Assembly: GCA_900469955.1 (NCBI GenBank)
Contig: UBYX01000025.1
Location: 1-64,000 of the forward strand
Direction: 5' to 3'
DNA length: 64,000 nucleotides
Source of the DNA: Hyphomicrobiales bacterium
GTDB taxonomy: Bacteria; Pseudomonadota; Alphaproteobacteria; Rhizobiales; Rhizobiaceae
Shown: positions 19,599 to 28,717 of the stretch, piece after piece
Layout of the letters: each line of letters begins with the position of its first letter
Position numbering within the stretch: position 1 is the stretch's first letter
Program-made: the position numbers and the translations under genes
The notes under the pieces: generated by a model
What the model saw: only the letters and a program-made list of their open reading frames with translations
Told to the model about the DNA's origin: nothing
Database searches by the model: none

Positions 19599-19922
19599 AT
19601 GCGCTCGTTTATCAATACCTCAGCCATTCTTGCGGCTCTTGCCATCTCGACTTTGGCGGGCGGCGGAGCCTATGCAGCGCCGCTTAGCCACGCTCGGTCG
19701 GCGGACAATGTCAGTATCATGTACATCGAGCCCGAAGCGGATCAGCCGTATATGCCGGATGCCGCCGCAAATCCTTCCAAAGCAGACATCCTCGCCGCGC
19801 ATCAGGAAATACAGAGGGACCCGGCCCTGCGGGCCATGCTCGTGCGGCATAGTGTAGAACTTGGCAACGTTGTGGATATCGGCGTCGCCGCGGATGGAAG
19901 CAGGACAGTCTACGTCCGTTGA
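19599..19922 (+). CDS. Small secreted protein of unknown function
   Basis: A 107-residue protein. A strong AAAAGGAG ribosome site lies 7 bases before the ATG at 19599. The first 28 residues are a signal peptide ending in GGGAYAAP, so it is exported to the periplasm or beyond. The mature part is acidic in its first half, has no Cys, and matches no family I recognise. It has its own 240-base AT-richer upstream region and a strong bidirectional terminator directly after its stop, so it is likely a stand-alone transcript. Confidence 0.75.
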   Translation: MRSFINTSAILAALAISTLAGGGAYAAPLSHARSADNVSIMYIEPEADQPYMPDAAANPSKADILAAHQEIQRDPALRAMLVRHSVELGNVVDIGVAADGSRTVYVR

Positions 19923-19931
19923 GCAGTAGAG

Positions 19932-19964
19932 GAAAAGCAGGTTTCCCAAGATGACCTGCTTTTC
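19932..19964. terminator. Bidirectional terminator between the secreted protein and GST genes
   Basis: Perfect 11-base arms GAAAAGCAGGT (19932-19942) and ACCTGCTTTTC (19954-19964) are separated by 11 bases. A and T tracts within the arms serve both strands. It sits exactly between the convergent stops at 19922 and 19970. Confidence 0.8.
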
Positions 19965-19969
19965 TCTAG

Positions 19970-20608
19970 CTATTTCGGCAGCGGAGGAAGCTCAGGGGCG
20001 TCCAGCCCATCGAAGGGCCTCCGCCAGGCCTCGATGCCTTCAAGCTGCCCGTACCAGCGACGGAGCGAGGGATAGTCGTCGATCGGCAGCCGCGCCGCAT
20101 CGTTGAAGGGCAGAAACGTGCCCATGCGGAAATCGGCAAAGGAGACGGAATTTCCGACCAACCACGCCCGACCCGAGAGTTCGGCTTCAAGTATCCGGGC
20201 GGCCGCATGAAATTGTTTCAGGCCCTCCTCGACCATCGCCTGATCGCAGGGGCCGATGCGGTATCGTTGCTTCGTCCCGCGTTCCCAGTGCACCATGTCG
20301 CAGGCCCTGACGAAGTTTTCCTTCCCCCAGCTGATCCATCGGATCATGTCGGGTTCGTCATCGCCGGTGCGCCAGAAGTCGGAACCCGTGTGGCGCGAAA
20401 ACCAGCAGGCTATCGCATCGGCTTCCCAGAGAGCTTTACCCGGAAGTTCGAGAATCGGCAGCAGCAGGTTGGGATTGAGGGAGAGATAGCGGTCGCCTTG
20501 CCCCTGAGCCCGAGGCGCGGCGAACTCGAAGGCAACCTCGGCCTTCAGATATCGCCCGACCGTGACCGCGAGACGGGGATTGGGATTGCGGCTGAAATAC
20601 ATCTTCAT
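19970..20608 (-). CDS. Glutathione S-transferase family protein
   Basis: A 212-residue cytosolic protein with a thioredoxin-like N-terminal domain (MKMYFSRNPNPRLAV start; NPNLLLPILELPG carrying the cis-Pro; EADAIACWF). An all-helical C-domain follows, with the GST-C motif near residue 165 (SFADFRMGTFLPFND). This is the usual two-domain GST. The substrate is unknown; such enzymes conjugate glutathione to electrophiles. It ends at a shared terminator with the preceding plus-strand gene and has a 160-base gap to the hydrolase gene upstream. Confidence 0.85.
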   Translation of the reverse strand: MKMYFSRNPNPRLAVTVGRYLKAEVAFEFAAPRAQGQGDRYLSLNPNLLLPILELPGKALWEADAIACWFSRHTGSDFWRTGDDEPDMIRWISWGKENFVRACDMVHWERGTKQRYRIGPCDQAMVEEGLKQFHAAARILEAELSGRAWLVGNSVSFADFRMGTFLPFNDAARLPIDDYPSLRRWYGQLEGIEAWRRPFDGLDAPELPPLPK

Positions 20609-20768
20609 CGAGCTCGAACTCCGTTGGGCTTTGATGAAGACGCGTGAGGCAACGACTTCCCGACATGCAATCGGCAGAATATCCGCGCGCAGGAAACGTC
20701 ATAGCTTCGCGACCTGTGCGTCTCGGTGCGGAACTTGTCATCCACCGCTGAGGCGGCCTGATCGGGCT

Positions 20769-21644
20769 TTAACCTCCCTGACCGTCCTCTTGGGTTTTCC
20801 TGATGAAGTCGAGCATCAGTGATGCGGCCGGGGCCGCATGCGTTTCAAGCAGCAGATGACCGGCGTCGAGGATATGGGCTTCCATCCTCGGCAGCGCCTG
20901 CATCCATGACAGCACTTCGGGCAGCGCGAAAAACGCGTCGTGCCTTCCCCATAACAACAAGGCGGGCGGCTGCCAGGACGCCAGATATTCCGCAATGGCG
21001 TCGAACCGCGCGACATGGTTCCCGTAGTCCGCGACGAGCGCCCGCTGCGTCTCCATCCGGCCGGGCAAGCACATGACCCGCCAGTCCTCTTCCCAGTATC
21101 GGGCGGGAATTCGCGAGGTGATATCCGGCGGAACCTTGGCGATATACTGGTCGCGCATGCCCTCCAGTGTCAGATGGCTGGTGGCCGCCGCCTCGTTTTC
21201 AGGGCTTGGGTCTGCCCAGAAGGCCTTGGTCGCCGCCCATTCCGGCCCGAATCCCGTCCGATGGGCATTGGCGTTCTGAACGATGAGACCCTGAACCTGT
21301 TCCGGCGCCTGCATGGCGATGTGGAGACCCACGGGCGCTCCGAAATCATGGAGATAGATGTAGCGGGGGCCGATCCCCAGCCGGTCCAGCAGCTCCGACA
21401 TTGCCTGACCGAAGGCTGAAAACGAGGGCTTCGGCAAGACGTCGGATTCTCCGAATCCGGGCAGATCGGGGGCGATCACATAAGCAGCCTGCGACAGTAT
21501 CGGCACGACATCCCGAAACATCCGCGAGGAATTCGGAAACCCATGCAGGAGCAGCACCGCGGGTTTGGATACCTCACCTGCCGTGACGAAGGACAATTCC
21601 GTGCCGCCGGACAGGCGGAGCCGCTGCCGGGTCGCCGGGCGCAT
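20769..21644 (-). CDS. Alpha/beta hydrolase, epoxide hydrolase / haloalkane dehalogenase-like
   Basis: A 291-residue protein. The oxyanion-hole motif HGFPN is at residues 34-38. The nucleophile elbow is HDFGAPVG with Asp at residue 100, not Ser, which points to the epoxide hydrolase / haloalkane dehalogenase branch. A late DAGHLLLE provides the His near residue 262. The cap region (about 125-200) lies between. It has no signal peptide and was probably acquired or retained as a detoxification enzyme; the substrate is not predictable here. Confidence 0.85.
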   Translation of the reverse strand: MRPATRQRLRLSGGTELSFVTAGEVSKPAVLLLHGFPNSSRMFRDVVPILSQAAYVIAPDLPGFGESDVLPKPSFSAFGQAMSELLDRLGIGPRYIYLHDFGAPVGLHIAMQAPEQVQGLIVQNANAHRTGFGPEWAATKAFWADPSPENEAAATSHLTLEGMRDQYIAKVPPDITSRIPARYWEEDWRVMCLPGRMETQRALVADYGNHVARFDAIAEYLASWQPPALLLWGRHDAFFALPEVLSWMQALPRMEAHILDAGHLLLETHAAPAASLMLDFIRKTQEDGQGG

Positions 21645-21848
21645 CTCTGGACCTCTTCAATTTAACCGTGTACCTCTTCCAATGTCTGCATTGAGGCATT
21701 TGTTCCGATGACAAGCCAGCCGCCCCGTCAGCGTTGGGCGGCGAGCCTGCGCCGTTTCATTCAAAAATAAGATCGGTCCGGTGTCGGATCGGCAAAGCAG
21801 CCTTCGTCCTTGGGGCGTCTATTCCACCGATTCAAAAGGATCACGATT

Positions 21849-22292
21849 ATGCCCAACACCATACGCTTGCATCGCGTCCTGGCGACCAGCCCGGAAAAGG
21901 TCTATCGCGCGTTCATCGAGGCGGACGCGGTCGCAAAATGGCTTCCGCCCAACGGCTTTGTCTGCACCGTGCATCATCTGGAGCCCACCGTCGGCGGCAC
22001 CCACAGAATGTCGTTCCGGAACTTTACAACCGGCGCAAGCCACTCTTTCGGCGGTGAATATCTCGAACTCGTCCCGGGTGAGCGCCTGCGCTATACGGAC
22101 AAATTCGACGATCCCAATCTGCCAGGCGAAATGGACGTCACCGTGACCCTGACGAAGGTTTCGGTCGGGACCGAGGTCCACATCGTGCAGGCAGGTGTAC
22201 CGGACGTCATTCCGGCCGAGGCTTGCTATCTCGGCTGGCAGGAATCGCTGCGAAATCTGGCGAAGCTGGTCGAGCCCGATATCAACGAATAA
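21849..22292 (+). CDS. SRPBCC / AHSA1-like protein
   Basis: A 147-residue single-domain protein with the START/Bet v1-like pattern RVLATSPEKVYRAFIEADAV at the start and a late GWQESLRNLAKLVE helix, as in AHSA1-type proteins. The ATG at 21849 has AAAGGA 8 bases upstream; further upstream in-frame codons are not needed. Such proteins bind hydrophobic ligands, and some are named activators of Hsp90 ATPase by homology only. It is divergent from the hydrolase gene and convergent with the YcxB-like gene. Confidence 0.8.
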   Translation: MPNTIRLHRVLATSPEKVYRAFIEADAVAKWLPPNGFVCTVHHLEPTVGGTHRMSFRNFTTGASHSFGGEYLELVPGERLRYTDKFDDPNLPGEMDVTVTLTKVSVGTEVHIVQAGVPDVIPAEACYLGWQESLRNLAKLVEPDINE

Positions 22293-22320
22293 CGCACGGG
22301 ATCAGAGAGAGGCTGTCAGG

Positions 22321-22353
22321 ATCGGATCGCGGGGACGATCTTCGCGATCCGAT
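22321..22353. terminator. Inverted repeat between convergent AHSA1 and YcxB-like genes
   Basis: Perfect 11-base arms at 22321-22331 (ATCGGATCGCG) and 22343-22353 (CGCGATCCGAT) with an 11-base loop lie between stops at 22292 and 22382. No T-run follows, so termination is inferred from position and stem strength. Confidence 0.5.
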
Positions 22354-22381
22354 GGCGGAAGATACCTGACTCCCTTCGTCC

Positions 22382-23017
22382 TCAATCGGGGAGGTTGAGC
22401 CTGCCGGCGGCTCCGAGGCGGGCCAGAACGGGCGGTGAAAACGGCCGACCCGCCCATTCCATCACGCTCCTACGAAAAGTCTGCCGTTCCTCATCCGAGG
22501 CGAACACTCTCGCTGGCCAGGGATGAGCGCCTATCTTGGATATCCAGAAATAGAAAGTTCCGTCGTCCTCTTCGAGGGCATAGAGCGAGTCCCACGGGCA
22601 GGAGACCGTCTGACCAAGCACCGTGTAGCAGATTCCGTTTCTGTCCACCGTCGACTCGACGGGCTTGCCGATTATGCCGAGCTTGGTCAGTCGTCGACGA
22701 TACATGAAACGCAGAAGCTGCCGGGCGGGATTGAGCAGGAGAGCGGCAAGAAGCGCGCAAACACCGACCGTGGCAACGACATAGACGGCCGACGTGACCA
22801 CGTCGCCTTCCCGCCACCTGTCGAAATTCGTGATCAGCGCCACGAAAAGCGCGATGGCTCCCACTGCTGCCACGGTCGGGCCGAGCGGCAGCAACTGGCG
22901 TGTCGTATGCTGGATATCGAGATGGTCGTCGAGGTTCAACTGAAAGGATTTGTGGAAGCCGGGCCTATCGGCAGCAGGCCAGATTTTCGGTACGGAGCCT
23001 GGGTAACGCTCGGACAT
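22382..23017 (-). CDS. YcxB-like membrane protein
   Basis: A 211-residue protein with two hydrophobic helices near residues 45-65 and 75-97, preceded by a cytoplasmic N-terminus and followed by a soluble C-terminal domain. The order (FQLNLDDHLDI..., two helices, then RRRLTKLG and VSCPWDSLYALEED) resembles YcxB-like proteins of unknown function. It is alone in the minus orientation, 110 bases upstream of gmk in transcription direction, without clear operon linkage. Confidence 0.65.
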   Translation of the reverse strand: MSERYPGSVPKIWPAADRPGFHKSFQLNLDDHLDIQHTTRQLLPLGPTVAAVGAIALFVALITNFDRWREGDVVTSAVYVVATVGVCALLAALLLNPARQLLRFMYRRRLTKLGIIGKPVESTVDRNGICYTVLGQTVSCPWDSLYALEEDDGTFYFWISKIGAHPWPARVFASDEERQTFRRSVMEWAGRPFSPPVLARLGAAGRLNLPD

Positions 23018-23128
23018 AGCTCAACCTTCCCGTATTGAAAACGCGGAACTAGATCCTGAGTTTAGTACCGACGGGTCCTTCCCACGTCAACCAAGCACGA
23101 TGAGCGGCGCGAAAGCGTCCCTTTCCTC

Positions 23129-23809
23129 TTAGAGCTTCGGCTCTTCCTGGAGCAGTCCCTCGACAAAGTCGAACAGTCCGTATCGGCGGTCCCGCCGGAT
23201 TCGCTCCGCCTTGACGATGCAACTGACATAACCGAAGGCCTCGTCGAGATCGTCGTTGACGATCACGTAGTCGTATTCGCGCCAGTGCTCGATCTCTGCT
23301 CGGGAATTCAGGAGCCGTGTGCGGATGACCTCTTCGGAATCCTCAGCGCGGCGGTGCAGGCGCGACTGCAGTTCCGTCATCGACGGCGGCAGCACGAAGA
23401 TCGAGACCACGTCCGCCTTCATCTTCTCCTGCAATTGCAGCGCACCCTGCCAGTCGATGTCGAACAGCATGTCGCGGCCTTCCGCCATCGCCTGTTCCAC
23501 CGGCTCGCGGGGCGTGCCGTAGAAATTGCCGTGAACCTCGGCCCATTCGAGCAGGTCGCCCGCATCACGCATCCGCTCGAACTGATGGACGCTGATGAAA
23601 TGATAATGCTTGCCGGCGATCTCGCTCGGTCGCTTTGCACGCGTCGTGACGCTGACGGATATTTCCAGGCTTCGGTCTTCGTCCAGCAGGTTGCGTGCAA
23701 TCGTAGATTTACCGGCGCCGGAGGGCGAAGAGAGAACCAGCATCAGGCCGCGCCGGGCGATCTTCACGGGCGAGGACGCATTGCCCTTCAACGATTGGGC
23801 CGGGCTCAT
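23129..23809 (-). CDS. gmk: Guanylate kinase
   Basis: A 226-residue enzyme converting GMP to GDP with ATP. The P-loop is [10 protein letters not shown] near residue 28; [13 protein letters not shown] is the GMP-binding block, and LFDIDWQGA marks the kinase core. The N-terminal 20 residues before the P-loop strand are longer than in E. coli, and a later start is possible. It follows yicC by 3 bases at the end of the minus-strand fab-mltG-yicC-gmk block, a common rhizobial order. Confidence 0.94.
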   Translation of the reverse strand: MSPAQSLKGNASSPVKIARRGLMLVLSSPSGAGKSTIARNLLDEDRSLEISVSVTTRAKRPSEIAGKHYHFISVHQFERMRDAGDLLEWAEVHGNFYGTPREPVEQAMAEGRDMLFDIDWQGALQLQEKMKADVVSIFVLPPSMTELQSRLHRRAEDSEEVIRTRLLNSRAEIEHWREYDYVIVNDDLDEAFGYVSCIVKAERIRRDRRYGLFDFVEGLLQEEPKL

Positions 23810-23812
23810 GAA

Positions 23813-24700
23813 CTACTCCAAATTCTGGACCTGTTCGCGGAACTGGTCGATGACGACTTTCAATTCAATACCTGCCGCGGTTACAGCAGCGGCATTGGAT
23901 TTGGAACAGATTGTATTCGATTCCCGGTTAAATTCCTGTGCAAGGAAATCGAGGCGCCTTCCGACAGGCCCCCCCTTGTCGATCAGCTCCCTTGCAGCCG
24001 CCACATGGGCCTTCAGGCGGTCGATCTCCTCGCGAAGATCCGCCTTGGTGGCGAGAAGCGCCGCTTCCGCATACAGCCGGTCGCGATCAAGCGTCGGCGC
24101 CTCCTGGAGGAGCGCCGCGAGCTGGAAGGACAGCCGCTTGGCGATTTCTTCCGGCGAGCGGGAAGGATCGGCCTCGACGACCGCCGCAAGCGCCGCGATA
24201 CGCTCGACCTGCCCCTTCAGGACCGCAGCAAGAGCCGCGCCCTCTCCCTCGCGCATCCGGCGAAGATGGTCCAGAGCCTCACCGAGAAAGCCAAGGATCG
24301 CCGCGTCGCGGGCGGCGACGGCCTCCTCGCCCTCTTCCGGCTCGCGGATCTCCACGAGCCCGCGAATGCCCATCAGCGTATCCAGCCGGAGCGGCGCGGG
24401 ATCGACGACATCGCCCAGTTCCTCGCGAAGCGACAGAACGGCGGCAAGCGCATCCCGGTTCAGCACCGCCTCCACCCGGGTTTCTGTGACCGTTAAATTC
24501 AAGGTCGCCTGCAGGTTCCCACGGGAGAATTTTTCGGAGATCAGCCGGCGCACCTCGGGCTCCAGCCGCTCTAGGCCCGGCGGCAGCCGCAGCCTGAGGT
24601 CGAGCCCCTTGCCATTCACCGACCGCAGTTCCCATGAAAAGCGATTGCGCCCGCTCGATCCTTCGCTGCGGGCAAAACCGGTCATGGACTGCAAGGTCAT
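23813..24700 (-). CDS. YicC-family endoribonuclease
   Basis: A 295-residue protein starting MTLQSMTGFARSEG, the hallmark of YicC. The C-terminal block NTICSKSNAAAVTAAGIELKVVIDQFREQVQN matches the DUF1732 end. E. coli YicC has been described as an RNase; the activity here is by homology. The frame runs far upstream, but the ATG at 24700, after a CTGGAGAG ribosome site, gives the conserved N-terminus and avoids overlap with mltG. It lies between mltG (34-base gap) and gmk (3-base gap). Confidence 0.9.
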   Translation of the reverse strand: MTLQSMTGFARSEGSSGRNRFSWELRSVNGKGLDLRLRLPPGLERLEPEVRRLISEKFSRGNLQATLNLTVTETRVEAVLNRDALAAVLSLREELGDVVDPAPLRLDTLMGIRGLVEIREPEEGEEAVAARDAAILGFLGEALDHLRRMREGEGAALAAVLKGQVERIAALAAVVEADPSRSPEEIAKRLSFQLAALLQEAPTLDRDRLYAEAALLATKADLREEIDRLKAHVAAARELIDKGGPVGRRLDFLAQEFNRESNTICSKSNAAAVTAAGIELKVVIDQFREQVQNLE

Positions 24701-24734
24701 CGAACTCTCCAGGTGAAGTGACGCAGGAAGCGGA

Positions 24735-25934
24735 TCAATTACTCTTCGGCGGCTTTTCCGCTTCTTCGCCATCCGGCTGACCGTCCACGACGACTTCGGG
24801 ATTGGCCGGCGCGCGATCGGCTTCGATCCTGCGCCAACGACGGACATTGGCGTTGTGTTCCTCGAGCGTCGCCGCAAAGACATGGCCCCCGCTGCCGTCC
24901 GCCACGAAATAGAGATCGTTGGTGCGCCAGGGATTGGCAACCGCCTCCAGGGCGGCCCGTCCGGGATTGGAGATCGGCGTCGGCGGCAGGCCCTTGATCT
25001 GGTAGGTATTGTAGGGCGTCGGCTTGGCGATGTCGGATTTGAAGATCGGCCGGTCGCCCGGCTTTCCGTCGCCGCCGAAAAGCCCGTAGACGATCGTCGG
25101 ATCGGATTGCAGGCGCATACCCTTCTGAAGCCGGTTGATGAAGACCGATGCCACATGGGCGCGCTCGTCTTCCTTGCCGGTTTCCTTCTCGACGATCGAG
25201 GCCAGCACGACGAACTCTTCCTTCGTCTTGACCGGCAGGTCCGGATCGCGGCGCTCCCAGATCTGGTCGATCATCTTCTGCTGGGCGACACGCATCTGAT
25301 GGATGATATCGGCGCGCTTGCTGCCGCGCGAGAACTTGTAGGTGTCCGGACGCAGGCTGCCTTCCGGGGGCAGCTCGGCCGGCAGATCGCCCTCCAGCAC
25401 CGGATCCTCGGCGAGCCGCAGCATCATCTGCCGCACCGTCAGGCCCTCCGGCAGGACGACCGAATAGAGGATCGACTTGCCCGATTCCAGCAATTCCATG
25501 ATGTCCTTCATGGAAGCGCGCGCCTTGATCTCGTATTCGCCGGCCTTCAGCGTCGAGCCGTCGCGCAGATAGGTCGCCGTCACGTAACGGAACACACGCG
25601 CGTCGGAGATGATCCCGTTGCGTTCCAGATTGCCGGCGATCTCGGCGACGCCCGTACCGGGACGGACCATGAAATGCGCGTTGGCTTCCAGCGGGCCGGC
25701 CCCCTGGAACGTCGAGATCATGTAATAGAAGCCGGCAACCCCCGCGATGCACACGAGGACAACCATCGTCATTACGAAATTCAAAAAGATGACGAGCTGG
25801 CTGCGCGCCTTCTTCGATCGCCGCGGCGGTTCGGGCACGCGTTCGGGCTTCAGCGCCTCGTTCGGCGACTTCGGAATGATCGGGCCCCTGCCATTGACTG
25901 CAGAAGGGTCACTCACATGATTCGTATCGCTCAA
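24735..25934 (-). CDS. mltG: Endolytic murein transglycosylase MltG
   Basis: A 399-residue inner-membrane protein. A charged cytoplasmic N-terminus of about 45 residues is followed by one membrane helix (FLNFVMTMVVLVCIAGVAG). A LysM-like subdomain and the YceG catalytic domain come next, with the motif ASIVEKETGKEDE holding the catalytic Glu and the later SDPTIVYGL. MltG cuts nascent glycan strands and sets their length. The C-terminus has an acidic Pro-rich tail of about 30 residues. It is 120 bases after fabF. Confidence 0.93.
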   Translation of the reverse strand: MSDTNHVSDPSAVNGRGPIIPKSPNEALKPERVPEPPRRSKKARSQLVIFLNFVMTMVVLVCIAGVAGFYYMISTFQGAGPLEANAHFMVRPGTGVAEIAGNLERNGIISDARVFRYVTATYLRDGSTLKAGEYEIKARASMKDIMELLESGKSILYSVVLPEGLTVRQMMLRLAEDPVLEGDLPAELPPEGSLRPDTYKFSRGSKRADIIHQMRVAQQKMIDQIWERRDPDLPVKTKEEFVVLASIVEKETGKEDERAHVASVFINRLQKGMRLQSDPTIVYGLFGGDGKPGDRPIFKSDIAKPTPYNTYQIKGLPPTPISNPGRAALEAVANPWRTNDLYFVADGSGGHVFAATLEEHNANVRRWRRIEADRAPANPEVVVDGQPDGEEAEKPPKSN

Positions 25935-26054
25935 CCGCGCCCCCCAAGAGACTCAAAACTTCGCCCGCTGTTTGGCCAAGCAATGCGGCAAAAAACAGGT
26001 CCAGAAGATGATACGCGCCGGCCTCGAAAGTCCAGCCGCATTTGCCACGACCAA

Positions 26055-27317
26055 TTACGCGTCGTAACGGCGAAGCACCAGGGAGGCGTTCGTGCCGCCG
26101 AAACCGAAGGAATTGGAGAGCGCCACGTTGATCTCGCGCTTGCGCGCCTTGTGCGGCACGAGATCGATCGCCGTCTCAACATCGGGATTGTCGAGGTTCA
26201 GCGTCGGCGGCGCGATATTGTCACGGATCGCCAGGGTCGAGAAGATGGCCTCGACCGCACCGGCTGCGCCGAGCAGGTGACCGATCGCCGATTTCGTCGA
26301 GGACATGGAAATTTTCGATGCGGCGTTGCCGACGAGCCGCTCGACCGCGCCGAGCTCGATCGTGTCGGCCATGGTCGAAGTGCCGTGGGCATTGATGTAA
26401 TCGATGTCGGATGCTGCCAGACCAGCCCGCTTCAGCGCTGCCGACATGCAGCGATAGGCGCCGTCGCCGTCCTCCGAAGGTGCCGTGATGTGGAAGGCGT
26501 CGCCCGAAAGACCGTAACCCACCACTTCCGCATAGATCTTTGCGCCGCGTGCCTTGGCATGTTCCAGTTCTTCCAGCACGACAATGCCGGCCCCCTCGCC
26601 CATGACGAAACCGTCACGGTCGCGGTCATAGGGGCGCGACGCCTTTTGCGGCTCGTCGTTGTGCTGGGTCGAAAGCGCCTTGCAGGCGGCAAAGCCCGCA
26701 AGCGAAATGCGGCAGATCGGCGATTCCGCGCCGCCCGCGACCATCACGTCGGCGTCGCCGAGCGCGATCAGGCGCGCTGCGTCGCCGATGGCGTGGGCGC
26801 CGGTGGAACAGGCAGTGACGACGGCATGGTTCGGGCCGCGCAGTTTGTGGCGGATCGACACCTGGCCGGAAACCAGGTTGATCAGGCGGCCGGGAATGAA
26901 GAAGGGAGAAATGCGGCGCGGACCCTTGTCGCGCAACGTATAGCCGGCTTCGACGATGCCTTCGAGGCCGCCGATGCCCGAGCCGATCAGCACGCCCGTG
27001 GCAATCTGATCTTCGTCGGTCTTCGGATGCCAGCCGGCATCTTCCAGCGCCATGTCGGCCGCAGCCATGCCGTAGATGATGAAGGGATCGACCTTGCGCT
27101 GTTCCTTCGGCTCCATCCAGTCGTCGACATTGAAGGTGCCGTTGGAACCGTCACCCACCGGTATGCGGCAGGCAACCTTGGCAGGCAGATCCTCTACCTC
27201 GAATTCCGTCACGACCCGGGCAGCGTTCTCGCCGGCGAGCAGACGCTGCCAGCTTGCTTCCGTTCCGCATCCAAGGGGAGATACCATGCCGGTACCGGTG
27301 ATAACGACCCGTCTCAT
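26055..27317 (-). CDS. fabF: 3-oxoacyl-ACP synthase II
   Basis: A 420-residue condensing enzyme of type II fatty-acid synthesis, extending acyl-ACP with malonyl-ACP. Start MRRVVITGTGMVSPLG is typical. The Cys-His-His triad is complete: ACSTGAHA near residue 168, NAHGTSTMAD near 308 and SAIGHLLGAAG near 345. Cotranscribed with acpP upstream (110-base gap containing a hairpin), as in most bacteria. Confidence 0.96.
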   Translation of the reverse strand: MRRVVITGTGMVSPLGCGTEASWQRLLAGENAARVVTEFEVEDLPAKVACRIPVGDGSNGTFNVDDWMEPKEQRKVDPFIIYGMAAADMALEDAGWHPKTDEDQIATGVLIGSGIGGLEGIVEAGYTLRDKGPRRISPFFIPGRLINLVSGQVSIRHKLRGPNHAVVTACSTGAHAIGDAARLIALGDADVMVAGGAESPICRISLAGFAACKALSTQHNDEPQKASRPYDRDRDGFVMGEGAGIVVLEELEHAKARGAKIYAEVVGYGLSGDAFHITAPSEDGDGAYRCMSAALKRAGLAASDIDYINAHGTSTMADTIELGAVERLVGNAASKISMSSTKSAIGHLLGAAGAVEAIFSTLAIRDNIAPPTLNLDNPDVETAIDLVPHKARKREINVALSNSFGFGGTNASLVLRRYDA

Positions 27318-27359
27318 CGCCAGCGTTCCGCCTTAATTTCGCATGTTCTATTTGCTGAA

Positions 27360-27381
27360 ACGGCCCGAGCAAGCGGGCCGT
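27360..27381 (-). terminator. Hairpin between acpP and fabF
   Basis: Perfect 8-base arms ACGGCCCG (27360-27367) and CGGGCCGT (27374-27381) have a 6-base loop. Read on the minus strand the stem is followed by a short T tract (TTTC). Its place between acpP and fabF suggests partial termination, allowing more acpP than fabF mRNA. A processing or stability stem is the alternative. Confidence 0.5.
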
Positions 27382-27427
27382 CGTCGGGATCTGCCTTGCG
27401 GGCGTTATCCCAAATGTCTCGGATCGA

Positions 27428-27664
27428 TCAGGCCTGGGCCTTTTCGATGAACTTGACGGCATCGCCGACGGTCAGAATGGAATCGGCCGCATCGTCCGGG
27501 ATCTCAACGCCGAATTCTTCTTCGAAAGCCATGACAAGTTCGACGGTGTCGAGCGAATCCGCGCCGAGATCGTCGATAAAGCTTGCGCCTTCGACAACTT
27601 TGTCGGCATCGACGCCGAGGTGGTCAATAACAATTTTCTTCACGCGTTCTGCGATATCGCTCAT
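27428..27664 (-). CDS. acpP: Acyl carrier protein
   Basis: A 78-residue acidic protein. The phosphopantetheine attachment site is Ser37 in [10 protein letters not shown], with the standard four-helix pattern [17 protein letters not shown]...FIEKAQA. It carries acyl chains for FabD, FabG and FabF encoded around it. A clear GAGGAAACC ribosome site precedes the ATG. The 286-base gap to fabG likely holds its own promoter, consistent with the high expression of ACP; I could not pick a convincing -35/-10 pair there. Confidence 0.97.
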   Translation of the reverse strand: MSDIAERVKKIVIDHLGVDADKVVEGASFIDDLGADSLDTVELVMAFEEEFGVEIPDDAADSILTVGDAVKFIEKAQA

Positions 27665-27950
27665 GTCGGTTTCCTCGACCTTTGTCTTTCCGGATGCCCG
27701 AATAGCACCCGTACCCTGTTTAAAACCTGCAGCCGCCGTCTCTCGACGCCGATGCCCGGCAAACCCGTTCGCCCCTCGTCAGGTTCCAGTCATGCCGCAC
27801 TCACGCAATATGACGGCCTGCATTTCGGGGTGACTATTCACAGTCATGGCCCGCTTAACATGGTTTCCGTGTTCCGCAAAGCCAGAATTTGTTCCATTTC
27901 ACCGCCGCCAACAGGCGATTGCGACAGGACATGCAACGCTGCACCGCAGC

Positions 27951-28691
27951 CTAGATCATCGCCATGCCGCCGTTGACGTGAATCGTCTGGCCGGTGACGT
28001 AGCCCGCCTCGTTCGAAGCGAGATAAAGAACCGCAGCGGCGATGTCCGCGCCGGCGCCCATCCGCTTCATCGGGATCGCGCCCAGGATGGCGTCCTTCTG
28101 CTTGTCGTTCAGCTTGCCGGTCATGGCGCTCTCGATGAAGCCCGGAGCGACGCAGTTGACCGTGACGCTGCGGGTGGCAATCTCCTGGGCGAGCGATTTC
28201 GAAAAGCCGATCAGTCCCGCCTTGGAAGCACAATAGTTCGCCTGGCCGGGATTGCCGGTAACGCCGACGACGGAGGAAATATTGATGATGCGGCCATGGC
28301 GACGGCGCATCATGGGATGGGTGAGTTCGCGGGTCAGACGGAACACGGCCGTCAGATTAACTTCGAGCACCGAATCCCAGTCCGCATCGCTCATGCGCAC
28401 GAACAACCCGTCCTTGGTGATGCCGGCATTGTTGACGAGGACGTCGACGCCTTCGAGTTCGGCTTCGGCCTTTTCGCCGAGTGCCTTCACTTCGTCGCGG
28501 TCGGAGAGATTGGCCGGGAAGATCTTGACGCGATCCCCGCCGAGATCGGCGGCCAGCGCCTCCAGCTTCTCGACACGCGTGCCGTGCAGGCCGACAATGG
28601 CGCCCTGCTTGTGCAGCAGGCGGGCGATCTCTTCGCCGAGCCCGCCGGTTGCGCCGGTCACCAAGGCCTTGCGGCCAGTCAAATCAAACAT
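27951..28691 (-). CDS. fabG: 3-oxoacyl-ACP reductase
   Basis: A 246-residue short-chain dehydrogenase that reduces beta-ketoacyl-ACP with NADPH. Visible are TGATGGLGEEIA (cofactor loop), NNAGIT, the catalytic Ser in ISSVVG and the YCASK motif, then a C-terminal VTGQTIHVNGGMAMI, which is specific to FabG. It follows fabD by 26 bases. Confidence 0.95.
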   Translation of the reverse strand: MFDLTGRKALVTGATGGLGEEIARLLHKQGAIVGLHGTRVEKLEALAADLGGDRVKIFPANLSDRDEVKALGEKAEAELEGVDVLVNNAGITKDGLFVRMSDADWDSVLEVNLTAVFRLTRELTHPMMRRRHGRIINISSVVGVTGNPGQANYCASKAGLIGFSKSLAQEIATRSVTVNCVAPGFIESAMTGKLNDKQKDAILGAIPMKRMGAGADIAAAVLYLASNEAGYVTGQTIHVNGGMAMI

Positions 28692-28717
28692 GATCGAATC
28701 CTCTAGAGTCTCTTTCG

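Noticed and set aside
24855-27833. 992-codon open frame on the plus strand across mltG, fabF and acpP
   Set aside because: It is antisense to three well-supported genes with intact motifs. In GC-rich coding DNA the opposite strand is often open, and the translation has no recognisable domain.
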